Positions 17,683 to 25,407 of a stretch of DNA of 64,000 bases are shown here, one piece after another. Numbering within the stretch: position 1 is the first letter of the stretch; each line of letters begins with the position of its first letter. The position numbers and the translations under genes were made by a program. Source of the DNA: Brevundimonas sp. Root1279 (GTDB lineage: Bacteria > Pseudomonadota > Alphaproteobacteria > Caulobacterales > Caulobacteraceae); contig NZ_LMEB01000005.1 in the NCBI RefSeq assembly GCF_001425945.1, positions 186,001 to 250,000 of the forward strand, read 5' to 3'. The notes beneath the pieces were generated by a model. The model was not told where the DNA came from. It ran no database searches and worked only from the letters and a program-made list of their open reading frames with translations.

Positions 17683-18903
17683 TCAGTTCGCGGCGAGATC
17701 GGACAGGTCGGCCCAGACGCTCTCGGTCGTCGGAATGCGCCCGGCCCCGCGGCCGCGGGCGGTGAAGACGCGGCCGTCCGCGGTGGTCACGCGCAGCGCG
17801 TTCCACTCATCGTCGAGGTCGGCGAACAGACGGTCGCCGTCGACGGCGGCCAGGCGCACGCTGGCGATACCGGAAGCGGCCTCCAGGCGGGCCAGCTGGC
17901 GCACGCGGCCCGAGGGGGCCTGGGCGTCCAGCGTATCCCGGCCGATGCCCTCGACCGGCAGGATCAGGCCGGCGCCCTCATGGGCCAGGATCGACAGCTT
18001 GGCGGCGGCATCGAGGCCGGTCAGGTCGGCGGACGGATCCTCCTCGGCGAAGCCCGCGACGCGGGCGCCATCCAGCGCCTGGTCGAAGGCGACGCCTTGG
18101 GACAGGCGATTGAGGATGAAGTTGCAGGTGCCGTTCAGCACGGCCTCGATGCGGACGACCTCGCCATGGGCGCGGGCGCGGCGGACGGTCTCGATCAGGG
18201 GCGCACCGCCGCCGACGCTGGCCGAATAGAGCAGGCGAGCGCCCGAGGCCTCGGCCAGGGCAGAGAGGGCCGGCAGGTCGCCGCCGACGGCCTGCTTGTT
18301 GGCGCTGACCACATGGACGCCGCGGGCCAGGGCGGCGCGGATCAGGGCCCGGCCGGTGGAGGCGTCGGAGATGGCCTCGACCAGGACGTCCGGCTCGCGC
18401 GCCAGCAGGGCGGCGGGGTCGGACAGCGCCAGGCCGGATGGAATGGCCGTGTCCCGAGGCTTGGCCGGGTCGCGGACCAGGACGCCGATCAGTTCGAAGC
18501 GCGCGTCGGCGAGCAGGCGGGCCAGCACGCCGCCGCCGACCACGCCGCAGCCGGCCAGGGCCACGCGCAGGGGGCGGGCAGGGGGGGAGGCGGGACGCGG
18601 CGGGGCGGTCTCGGGGCCGGCCACGACGGACACGCCGCCGCTGAGCAGGCCGGCGCCGGGAACGGGCAAGGCGGCGACCACGCCGATGGCGTCGAGCGCC
18701 TGGGCCAGGCGGGCGGGGGCGTCGGCCCTGCCGCAGGCGACGGCGACCACGCGGCGGCCGCGGCGGACCTCGCGATAGACGGCCGAGGCGGCCTCGGGCG
18801 GGTCGGACAGGTCGAGCTGCAGCAGGGCCACCGGTTCGTCGGTGACGGGGGAGGACGCGTCGTCGGCGGCCGGGATGGCGAGGGAGAGGGAGAGGGCGGT
18901 CAT
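17683..18903 (-). CDS. hom: Homoserine dehydrogenase with an unusual N-terminal extension
   Basis: A 406-residue protein. From about residue 108 it shows the Rossmann start LRVALAGCGVVGGGV. Then come VEAISDAS, VVSANKQAVGGDLPAL, VGGGAPLIETVRRA and the LNGTCNFILNRLSQG / FAEEDPSADLTGLDAAAKL blocks that define homoserine dehydrogenase. It reduces aspartate semialdehyde to homoserine, the substrate of the upstream metX. The first 105 residues are not a recognisable aspartokinase, and no regulatory ACT domain follows. The start at 18903 fits the 13-bp gap after metB. It is the third gene of metX-metB-hom under the S-box leader. Confidence 0.87.
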   Translation of the reverse strand: MTALSLSLAIPAADDASSPVTDEPVALLQLDLSDPPEAASAVYREVRRGRRVVAVACGRADAPARLAQALDAIGVVAALPVPGAGLLSGGVSVVAGPETAPPRPASPPARPLRVALAGCGVVGGGVLARLLADARFELIGVLVRDPAKPRDTAIPSGLALSDPAALLAREPDVLVEAISDASTGRALIRAALARGVHVVSANKQAVGGDLPALSALAEASGARLLYSASVGGGAPLIETVRRARAHGEVVRIEAVLNGTCNFILNRLSQGVAFDQALDGARVAGFAEEDPSADLTGLDAAAKLSILAHEGAGLILPVEGIGRDTLDAQAPSGRVRQLARLEAASGIASVRLAAVDGDRLFADLDDEWNALRVTTADGRVFTARGRGAGRIPTTESVWADLSDLAAN

Positions 18904-18916
18904 GGCGGCGGCGTCC

Positions 18917-20107
18917 TCAGGCGGCTTCGGCGGCCGGCTGGCTCGCCGCGAGGACGGCGTCGAGCGCCTGGGACAGGTCGGCCAGCAGGTCTTCCGGATG
19001 CTCCAGGCCGATCGACAGGCGCAGCAGGCCGTCGGTGATGCCGGCGGTCTCACGCGCCTCCGGCGTCATGGCGGCGTGGGTCATCAGGGTCGGGTGGGCG
19101 ATCAGGCTTTCGACCCCGCCCAGGGACTCCGCCAGGGTGAAGACCTCCAGCTGGTCGACGAGCGTGCGCACGGCGTCCAGGTCGGCCAGTTCGAAGCTGA
19201 GCATGGCGCCGAAGCCCTTTTGCTGGGCCGCGGCGACGGCGTGGCCGGGGTGGCTCTTCAGGCCCGGGTAGTGGACGGCGGCGACGGCGGGGTGGGCTTC
19301 CAACCACTCGGCGACGCGGCCGGCGGTCGCCTGCTGCCGCTCGACGCGGGCGAACAGGGTGCGCACGCCGCGCAGGGTCAGATAGGCGTCGAAGGGCGAC
19401 CCCGTGACGCCCAGGCAGTTGGCCCACCAGGTCAGCTGTTCGAGGTCCGCCGGATCCTTGGCCACGACGCAACCGCCGACGACGTCGGAGTGGCCGTTGA
19501 TGTATTTGGTGGTCGAGTGGATCACCAGGTCGGCGCCGAGCGCGATCGGGTTCTGCAGGGCCGGCGAGAGGAAGGTGTTGTCCACCGCCGCCTTGCAGCC
19601 GACGGCCTTGGCGCGGGCGCACAGCTCGGCCACGTCGACGACGCGCATCAGCGGGTTGGACGGGGTCTCGATCAGGATCAGCTTGGGCTTGCGGGCGAAG
19701 GCGGCGTCGAGGGCGGCGGCGTCGTTCTGGTCGACAAAGGCCACCTCGAAATGGCCGCGGCGGGCGCGGGCGCAGAGCAGGCGGTGGGTGCCGCCGTACA
19801 GGTCGTGCGGTGCGATCAGGAGGTCGCCGGGCTCGAGCGCGAACAGGGCCAGATCGACTGCGGCCATGCCGGTCGCCGTCACCACGGCGCCGCAGCCGCC
19901 TTCCAGCTTGGCGAGGGTTTCACCCAGCACATCGCGGGTCGGATTGCCCGAGCGGGTGTAGTCGTAGCGCCGTTTCCCATCGAGCCCGTCAAAGCTGTAG
20001 TTCGACGAGAGGTACAGCGGCGGCATCACCGCACCATGCGCCGGATCGCTGTTCACGCCGTGACGGGCGGCGGTCGTACAGGGGTGGGCTTCGGTGGAAC
20101 AGGTCAT
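18917..20107 (-). CDS. metB: Cystathionine gamma-synthase (or O-acyl-homoserine sulfhydrylase)
   Basis: A 396-residue Cys/Met PLP-family enzyme: YDYTRSGNPTRDVL, VTATGMAAVDL, VDNTFLSPALQNP, then HSTTKYINGHSD with the PLP lysine, and SLGGVESLIAHPTLMTH. It joins the activated homoserine ester with cysteine to give cystathionine. Its ATG overlaps the end of metX by 4 bp and hom follows after 13 bp, so this is a tight operon making homoserine, activating it and adding sulfur. Direct sulfhydrylation to homocysteine cannot be excluded by sequence. Confidence 0.88.
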   Translation of the reverse strand: MTCSTEAHPCTTAARHGVNSDPAHGAVMPPLYLSSNYSFDGLDGKRRYDYTRSGNPTRDVLGETLAKLEGGCGAVVTATGMAAVDLALFALEPGDLLIAPHDLYGGTHRLLCARARRGHFEVAFVDQNDAAALDAAFARKPKLILIETPSNPLMRVVDVAELCARAKAVGCKAAVDNTFLSPALQNPIALGADLVIHSTTKYINGHSDVVGGCVVAKDPADLEQLTWWANCLGVTGSPFDAYLTLRGVRTLFARVERQQATAGRVAEWLEAHPAVAAVHYPGLKSHPGHAVAAAQQKGFGAMLSFELADLDAVRTLVDQLEVFTLAESLGGVESLIAHPTLMTHAAMTPEARETAGITDGLLRLSIGLEHPEDLLADLSQALDAVLAASQPAAEAA

Positions 20108-21120
20108 GCGGCGATCTCGCGGGACAGGCAGGGGGTCTGGGAGGGGGAGGAGGCGGCGGCGTAGAGCGGGCTCAGCGCGTCGTGCAGGGCGCGGCCGACG
20201 AGCTTGCGTTCCTTGAGGAAGGCGTCGTGGCCGAAGATCGAGGGGGCCTCGACCAGACGGCGGAGGTTAGGGAGGCGGGCGGCCAGGTCGCGGCTGTCCT
20301 CGATCGGCACCAGCCGGTCCGAGGTGAAGCCGACGACGGTGACGGGGCAGCGGATCGTCTCCGGCGCGACGGCGTGGCGGTCGAGCGAGTCCGACAGGGT
20401 GATCCAGCGGCCGGCCGAGGTGACCTCGGCGTAGTCGGCGCCGCGGGCGATCAGATAGTCGCACACCGGATAGGCGGCCCCGGCTTCGGCGGGCGCCGTC
20501 GAGGCGAAGCGCAGGGCGAACTCCTCGCCGGTCCGGTAGGTGGTCATGGCCAGTTCGCGGGCCAGGGCGACGCCCTCGGCCTCGCGGCCGCAGTCGCGGG
20601 CGAAGGCGAGCAGGCGACGCTGCACGCCGCGCCAGGCGGTGGCGGCCGGGTGGGTGCGGTGTGCGGCCGAGATCACCACGAGTTCGCCGACGCGCAGCGG
20701 ATGGCTGGCGGCCAGGGCCAGGCCGATGCAGCCGCCGTAGGAGGCGCCGACGAACAGGTCGACGCAGGGCTCGTTGACGCCATTGAGCAGGACAGCCAGC
20801 AGTCGGGCTTGATCGACGGTGGTGATGGTGAGGCCGTCCTCGTCGCGGCCGGGGGCGAGGTCGAAGGCCAGGACGCGGACGCGGTCGACGTCGATCGGGC
20901 CACCCTTGCGCACGGCCCAGGACCACCAGCGGGCGGCGAAGCGGCCGCTGGAGATGCCGCCGGCGACGACGACGAGCGGGCCGGTTTCGGGGCCGTGGAG
21001 GCGACCGACAACCTCGGTGGCGGCGAGGATCTGACCCGACTCCAGGCGGAAGCCATCCGGAATCGCCGCGCGGACGTCTCGTCCGGGGGCTTCGTCGATC
21101 GGCCAGTCAGAGGACGCCAC
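20104..21120 (-). CDS. metX: Homoserine O-acyltransferase (MetX family)
   Basis: A 338-residue alpha/beta hydrolase-fold acyltransferase. The nucleophile elbow is VGASYGG (about 128-134) and the late catalytic pair lies in GFTSDRLVPIED and FGHDAFLKE. It acylates homoserine for metB. The start is placed at GTG 21120, which has GGAG six bases upstream; TTG at 21132 is the only longer option because a stop lies just before it. The length fits the short MetX group, some of which use succinyl-CoA rather than acetyl-CoA, so the acyl donor is uncertain. A 125-nt S-box aptamer lies about 100 bp upstream. Confidence 0.87.
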   Translation of the reverse strand: MASSDWPIDEAPGRDVRAAIPDGFRLESGQILAATEVVGRLHGPETGPLVVVAGGISSGRFAARWWSWAVRKGGPIDVDRVRVLAFDLAPGRDEDGLTITTVDQARLLAVLLNGVNEPCVDLFVGASYGGCIGLALAASHPLRVGELVVISAAHRTHPAATAWRGVQRRLLAFARDCGREAEGVALARELAMTTYRTGEEFALRFASTAPAEAGAAYPVCDYLIARGADYAEVTSAGRWITLSDSLDRHAVAPETIRCPVTVVGFTSDRLVPIEDSRDLAARLPNLRRLVEAPSIFGHDAFLKERKLVGRALHDALSPLYAAASSPSQTPCLSREIAA

Positions 21121-21224
21121 GGTCCGCTCCAAACTCGATCACCGAGTCCGGGCGGGGCGGCCAACTAATGCGGAGACAGACCCGTGAACCGATCAGGGCC
21201 CGGGACGCATCCGGGCCGTCGCTT

Positions 21225-21349
21225 CACTCATCTCTCGCGGCTTCCGGGGAAACCTCGCAGGAGTTGGCACCATCTCCGCGGATCGGGTGGATCCTCGGAA
21301 GGTTGCCCCGGCGTCAAAGGGCCTATCCCTCAGCCGGTCTTGATGAGTG
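21225..21349 (-). promoter_or_regulatory. SAM-responsive S-box (SAM-I family) riboswitch
   Basis: Read on the minus strand, P1 is CACTCATC (21349-21342) pairing with GATGAGTG (21232-21225). Inside are the S-box core blocks: AAGA after P1, GAGGGATAGGCCC, a GGGGCAACC loop segment and GGTGCCAACTCCTGC, in the correct order and spacing. TTGACG, a candidate -35 element, lies upstream at 21383-21378. Downstream is a GC hairpin (about 21217-21197) without a T-run, then 75 bp to metX. With no intrinsic terminator seen, control may be at translation or by Rho. High SAM should shut down metX-metB-hom. Confidence 0.85.
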
Positions 21350-21624
21350 CCCTTAGGCTGCACAAGCCGGGGCCGCGCGTCAATCCCTGTGTGCGTTGCA
21401 AAATTTCATGCACGGGAACGGAGAAATTTCCGTCCAAGCGCTACGTTAATGATTGGTTCTTTCATGCGCTAACCAGAAAGCTCATCAGAAGAAATTGCTG
21501 AAACATATCCGCCGTCGAGTCTGCACTGGAAGGATCGTGTCGAAAAGCGGGCGAGGCCTCTTGCGCTCTTCGCAGATGCGGTAAACAGTTCGCACATGCG
21601 AGATCGCATTTGAGGGGATCGAGG
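21350..21624. other. Intergenic region between the S-box leader and amtB
   Basis: This stretch holds the presumed divergent promoters for the methionine operon (minus) and amtB (plus). It is less G+C-rich around 21400-21500 and has a repeated AAATTTC. I see no clear sigma-54 promoter and no gene; the short open frames have no ribosome sites. Confidence 0.5.
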
Positions 21625-22995
21625 ATGACACGACTTCGTAGCGGCCTTTCACTGGCCACAGCCCTAGTAACCTGTACCGCCGCCTCGGCGGCTTTCGCAG
21701 CCCCGGCGACCGCCGAGGCCGCCACCGCGCCGGCGCTGCTGGCGCACCAGGTCGCCCTGGCTCTCGACGGCGCCGCCTCGAGCTGGATCCTGACCTCGAC
21801 GGCCCTCGTCCTGCTGATGACCCTGCCCGGCCTGGCCCTGTTCTACGGCGGCATGGTGCGGCGCAAGAACGTCATTGCCACCATCACCCAATCCCTGGGC
21901 GTGGCCGCGGTGGTGACCCTGGCCTGGTTCATCGCCGGCTACACCCTGTCCTTCGGCATCGCCCAGCCGCTCGCCGGCTACTCCGGCGACCAGCTCCAGC
22001 CCTACATCGGCAGCCTTGAGTCCCTGTTCCTGAACGGGGTGACGCCGACGACGGCGCACAGCCTGACGCCGGGCCTGCCGGAGTATCTCTGGATCGCCTA
22101 CCAGCTGACCTTCGCGATCATTACTCCGGCCCTGATCGCCGGCGCCTTCGCCGAGCGGATCAAATACACCGGCCTGCTGCTGTTCACCGGCCTGTGGACC
22201 CTGCTGGTCTACGCCCCGATCTGTCACTGGGTGTGGGGCGGCGGCTTCCTCGGTTCGGCGGGCGTGCTGGACTTCGCCGGCGGCGCGGTGGTGCACGTCA
22301 ACGCCGGCGTGGCCGGTCTGGTCTGCGCCATCTTCCTCGGCGCCCGGAAGGGCTACGGCAAGGAAAGCATCGTCGCCCACAACCCGGTCCTGACCATGAT
22401 CGGCGCCTGCCTGCTGCTGGTCGGCTGGATCGGCTTCAACGCCGGCTCGGCCTGGACGCCCGACTCGATCGCCTCGGTGGCCCTGCTCAACACCATCCTG
22501 GCCGCCATGGCCGGTTCGCTGACCTGGAAGATCGTCGAGGTCATGGAGAAGCGGAAGCCGTCGCTGATCGGCGCCCTGTCCGGCCTGATCGCCGGCCTGG
22601 TGGCCATCACCCCGGCCGCCGGCCTGGTCGATCCGAAGGGCGCGGTCATCATAGGCCTGGCCTCGGGACCGGTCTGCTACGCCGCCTCGGTGTGGATCAA
22701 GAAGCTGCTCCGCTATGACGACAGCCTGGACGCCTTCGGCATCCACGGCGCGGGCGGCATCCTTGGGGCCCTGCTGACCGGGGTCTTCGCCAGCGCCGCC
22801 GTCAACGGGGTCGCCGAGGGCGCGACCCTCGCCAAACAGGCCTGGGGTCTGGGCGTCACCATCGGCTGGAGCGCCGTGGCGACCTTCGTGATCCTGATCA
22901 TCTGCAAGTTCACCACCGGCCTGCGCGTCAGCGCCGAGGCCGAGGCGGAAGGCCTGGACGAGCACCTGCACGGCGAGGTCCTCGACCCGGCGTGA
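21625..22995 (+). CDS. amtB: Ammonium transporter (Amt family)
   Basis: A 456-residue protein with a cleavable signal (about 1-31, ending AAFA), then an Amt core of 11 helices. Diagnostic blocks are LPGLALFYGGMVRRKNV, the AFAERIKY region, FAGGAVVHVNAGVAGL with a pore-lining His, and the second pore His in DAFGIHGAGGILGALLTG. It conducts ammonium into the cytoplasm. The start at 21625 follows GAGGGGATCGAGG; a TTG five codons earlier is less likely. No glnK lies beside it, unlike most proteobacteria. Glutamate synthase follows 1 kb downstream. Confidence 0.93.
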   Translation: MTRLRSGLSLATALVTCTAASAAFAAPATAEAATAPALLAHQVALALDGAASSWILTSTALVLLMTLPGLALFYGGMVRRKNVIATITQSLGVAAVVTLAWFIAGYTLSFGIAQPLAGYSGDQLQPYIGSLESLFLNGVTPTTAHSLTPGLPEYLWIAYQLTFAIITPALIAGAFAERIKYTGLLLFTGLWTLLVYAPICHWVWGGGFLGSAGVLDFAGGAVVHVNAGVAGLVCAIFLGARKGYGKESIVAHNPVLTMIGACLLLVGWIGFNAGSAWTPDSIASVALLNTILAAMAGSLTWKIVEVMEKRKPSLIGALSGLIAGLVAITPAAGLVDPKGAVIIGLASGPVCYAASVWIKKLLRYDDSLDAFGIHGAGGILGALLTGVFASAAVNGVAEGATLAKQAWGLGVTIGWSAVATFVILIICKFTTGLRVSAEAEAEGLDEHLHGEVLDPA

Positions 22996-23135
22996 CCCAT
23001 CCCGGTCCGGCTCGCGCCGTTCGCGGCGGGAGGGGAGACCGGACCGGTTACGACCCGGCGGCGCGGAGCCTCCCCTTCGCGCCGCCGGACAGTAGAGCGT
23101 GCGTCTCAAGAAACCATCGAGAACAAGGGGATACG

Positions 23136-23816
23136 ATGATGAGAACCGCCTTCCTCAGCGCGGCCGCCCTGGCTGCTGCGCTCATGGCCGCCCCGGCGGC
23201 GTCCGCCCAGGAGGTCGACGTGGCCTTTAATGCCGGCGTCGTCAGCGACTACGTCTTCCGAGGCTTCAGCCAGTCGAACGAAGACTCCGCCGTCCAGGGC
23301 GGGGTCGATGTGACCGCCGGCTCCTTCTACGCCGGCGCCTGGGCCTCCGAGGTCGACTTCGGCGACACCACCGACTTCGAGGTCGACCTGTACGGCGGCT
23401 ATCGCACCGAGGCCGCGGGCGTGGCCCTCGACTTCGGCGTGGTCGCCTATCTCTACACCGACACCCCGGACGACACCGACTACGACTACGTCGAGCTGAA
23501 GGCCGGGGCCTCGCGCGCCTTCGGGCCGGTCACCGTCGGCGGCGTCGTCTACTGGTCGCCGGACTTCTTCGGGGTGGACGAGGAGACGACCTATGTCGAG
23601 GGCAGCCTCGCCTTCGTCCCGGCCGAGAAATGGACCCTGTCGGGCGCGCTCGGCTACCAGTCGCTGGACGTCAGCGACGATTACACGACCTGGAACGCCG
23701 GGGTGGGCTACGCCCTGGCCGAGAACCTGCTCTTCGACGTCCGCTACTATGACACCGACGTCGATGTTCCGATCGCCGAGGACCGGGTGGTCGCCGGGGT
23801 CAAGATTCTCTTCTAG
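23136..23816 (+). CDS. TorF-like putative outer-membrane protein (TIGR02001 type)
   Basis: A 226-residue exported protein. A signal peptide of about 24 residues ends in AASAQ. The mature part begins VAFNAGVVSDYVFRGFSQSNE, the signature of the small 'gcw' / TorF-like putative porin family. Alternating hydrophobic strands follow, ending in KILF, as expected for a beta-barrel. Function in the family is not established. The start is ATG 23136 (a second ATG follows directly). It sits 140 bp after amtB; the gap contains a stem (CGGTCCGG at 23003 with CCGGACCG at 23039) without a T-run, so partial read-through is possible. Confidence 0.75.
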   Translation: MMRTAFLSAAALAAALMAAPAASAQEVDVAFNAGVVSDYVFRGFSQSNEDSAVQGGVDVTAGSFYAGAWASEVDFGDTTDFEVDLYGGYRTEAAGVALDFGVVAYLYTDTPDDTDYDYVELKAGASRAFGPVTVGGVVYWSPDFFGVDEETTYVEGSLAFVPAEKWTLSGALGYQSLDVSDDYTTWNAGVGYALAENLLFDVRYYDTDVDVPIAEDRVVAGVKILF

Positions 23817-23832
23817 ATCGTCTCGCGTTCGG

Positions 23833-23876
23833 CCGGCGAGATCGTGCCCTAGGGTGAGGTCTCGCCGGTTCGATTT
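23833..23876 (+). terminator. Probable terminator after the TorF-like gene
   Basis: CCGGCGAGA (23833-23841) pairs perfectly with TCTCGCCGG (23860-23868), followed by TTCGATTTT. The loop is large (18 nt), which weakens the call. Confidence 0.5.
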
Positions 23877-23905
23877 TGCGCGAAAGAACTTGTGATGTGC
23901 ATCTG

Positions 23906-23921
23906 AAGCACGGAACTTGCT
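23906..23921 (+). promoter_or_regulatory. Candidate sigma-54 promoter of gltDB
   Basis: AAGCACGGAACTTGCT keeps the GC of the -24 element, the five-base spacing and the TTGCT -12 element of the consensus TGGCAC-N5-TTGCW, with two mismatches at the left. It is 53 bp before the gltD start. Control by RpoN and NtrC would suit glutamate synthase, but the match is imperfect and no NtrC site was identified. Confidence 0.3.
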
Positions 23922-23973
23922 TGCTCTATGTGCGGCGCCGTAGGACATTGGTGCACTTGCGAAGAGGGCTTCC

Positions 23974-25407
23974 GTGGCGTCCGCGAACCAGAAATTCGTC
24001 ATCACCCCGCGCTCCGGGCCGGCCAAGGTCCCGGCGTCTGATCGCGTGCAGGGGTTCGGCGAGATCTACGCGGATTTCGCCCCGCCCGCCGGGACGGCCC
24101 AGTCCAGCCGCTGCGCCCAGTGCGGCGTGCCCTTTTGCCAGACCGGCTGCCCGCTCGAGAACAACATCCCTGACTGGCTGAAGCTGGCCTCGGAAGGCCG
24201 CTACGAAGAGGCGTGGCGCCAGTCCGAGGCGACCTCGACCCTGCCCGAGATCTGCGGCCGCATCTGCCCGCAGGATCGCCTGTGCGAGGGCGCCTGCACG
24301 CTCGAGCAGTCCGGCTGGGAGACGGTGACCATCGGCTCGGTCGAGCGCTGGCTCGGCGACATGGCCTTCGAAAACGGCTGGGTCGCGCCGATCCGGCCGC
24401 GCGCCGAACGCGGCCAGTCGGTCGGCATCGTCGGCGCCGGACCGGCCGGGATGGCCGCGGCCGACCGGCTGCGCTCGGCCGGCTATGCGGTGACGATCTA
24501 CGACCGCCACGACCGCGCCGGCGGCCTGCTGACCTATGGCATCCCCGGCTTCAAGCTCGAGAAACACGTCGTTTCGCGCCGCCTCGATCGCCTGGCCGAG
24601 GGCGGGGTCGACTTCCGCCTGGGCGTGGATGTGGGGGGCGACCTGCCGTTCGCCGAGGTGCGTGCGGCGCATGACGCCGTGCTGGTCGCGACCGGCGTCT
24701 ACCAGGCGCGCCGCCTGACCGCCCCGGGCTGTGGCTCGGAGGGCGTGGTGGCCGCGCTCGACTATCTGATCGCATCGAACCGCAAGGGCTTCGGCGACGC
24801 CGTGCCGGCCTATGACGGCGGGACGTTGAACGCGGACGGCAAGCGGGTGGTGGTCATCGGCGGCGGTGACACCGCCATGGACTGCGTCCGCACCGCCGTG
24901 CGCCAGGGTGCGACCTCGGTCACCTGTCTGTACCGCCGCGACCGGGACAACATGCCCGGCAGCGCCCGAGAGGTGGCCAACGCCGAGGAGGAGGGCGTGG
25001 TCTTCGAATGGCTGGCGGCGCCGCGGGCGGTGCTGGGCGAGGCCGGCCGCGCCACCGGCGTGCGCGCCCAACGCATGGCCCTGGCGGCCCAATCCGCGGA
25101 CGGCCGCTGGTCGGTCGAGCCGGTCGCGGGCGGCGAGTTCGATCTGCCCGCCGACCTGGTCATCGAGGCGCTCGGCTTCGAGCCCGAGGACATGCCCGGC
25201 CGCTTCGCCGAAACCGACCTGGCCCTGACCGAGTGGCGCACCATCCGCACCGCTGGGCGCACCAAGGCGACGACGCTGGAGGGCGTGTTCGCCGCCGGCG
25301 ACATCGTGCGCGGCGCCTCCCTGGTGGTCTGGGCCGTGCGCGACGGCCAGGACGCCGCTTCTGAAATCGACGCCTGGCTGTCCAGCCGCGCAAGAGCCGC
25401 CGCATGA
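23974..25407 (+). CDS. gltD: Glutamate synthase [NADPH] small subunit
   Basis: A 477-residue flavoprotein. Its N-terminus has the cysteine-rich Fe-S segments CAQCGVPFCQTGC and CGRICPQDRLCEGAC. The FAD-binding motif GIVGAGPAGMAAADRL is near 150 and the NADPH-binding motif VVIGGGDTAMDC near 290. It passes electrons from NADPH to the large subunit, which makes two glutamates from glutamine and 2-oxoglutarate. The GTG start at 23974 follows AGAGG. The stop overlaps the gltB start (ATGA). The order small-then-large subunit is the reverse of E. coli. Confidence 0.94.
   Translation: MASANQKFVITPRSGPAKVPASDRVQGFGEIYADFAPPAGTAQSSRCAQCGVPFCQTGCPLENNIPDWLKLASEGRYEEAWRQSEATSTLPEICGRICPQDRLCEGACTLEQSGWETVTIGSVERWLGDMAFENGWVAPIRPRAERGQSVGIVGAGPAGMAAADRLRSAGYAVTIYDRHDRAGGLLTYGIPGFKLEKHVVSRRLDRLAEGGVDFRLGVDVGGDLPFAEVRAAHDAVLVATGVYQARRLTAPGCGSEGVVAALDYLIASNRKGFGDAVPAYDGGTLNADGKRVVVIGGGDTAMDCVRTAVRQGATSVTCLYRRDRDNMPGSAREVANAEEEGVVFEWLAAPRAVLGEAGRATGVRAQRMALAAQSADGRWSVEPVAGGEFDLPADLVIEALGFEPEDMPGRFAETDLALTEWRTIRTAGRTKATTLEGVFAAGDIVRGASLVVWAVRDGQDAASEIDAWLSSRARAAA

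Noticed and set aside
18831..18860. Further ACCGGT sequences (for example in hom and near 12971 and 23043) as regulon operators
   Set aside because: They keep only the six central bases and lie in coding or unrelated regions.
21225..21349. SAM-II riboswitch, the class usual in alphaproteobacteria
   Set aside because: The layout has the long S-box core with GGCAACC and GGTGCCAACTCC, not the short SAM-II pseudoknot pattern.
21168..21501. Small open frames between metX and amtB
   Set aside because: They overlap the S-box aptamer and lack ribosome sites and conserved features.
21400..21620. Sigma-54/NtrC promoter for amtB
   Set aside because: Several TTGC sequences occur but none has a GC element at the correct distance.
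23003..23046. Hairpin after amtB as an intrinsic terminator
   Set aside because: The outer and inner stems exist but no T-run follows, so it is mentioned only in the TorF-like entry.
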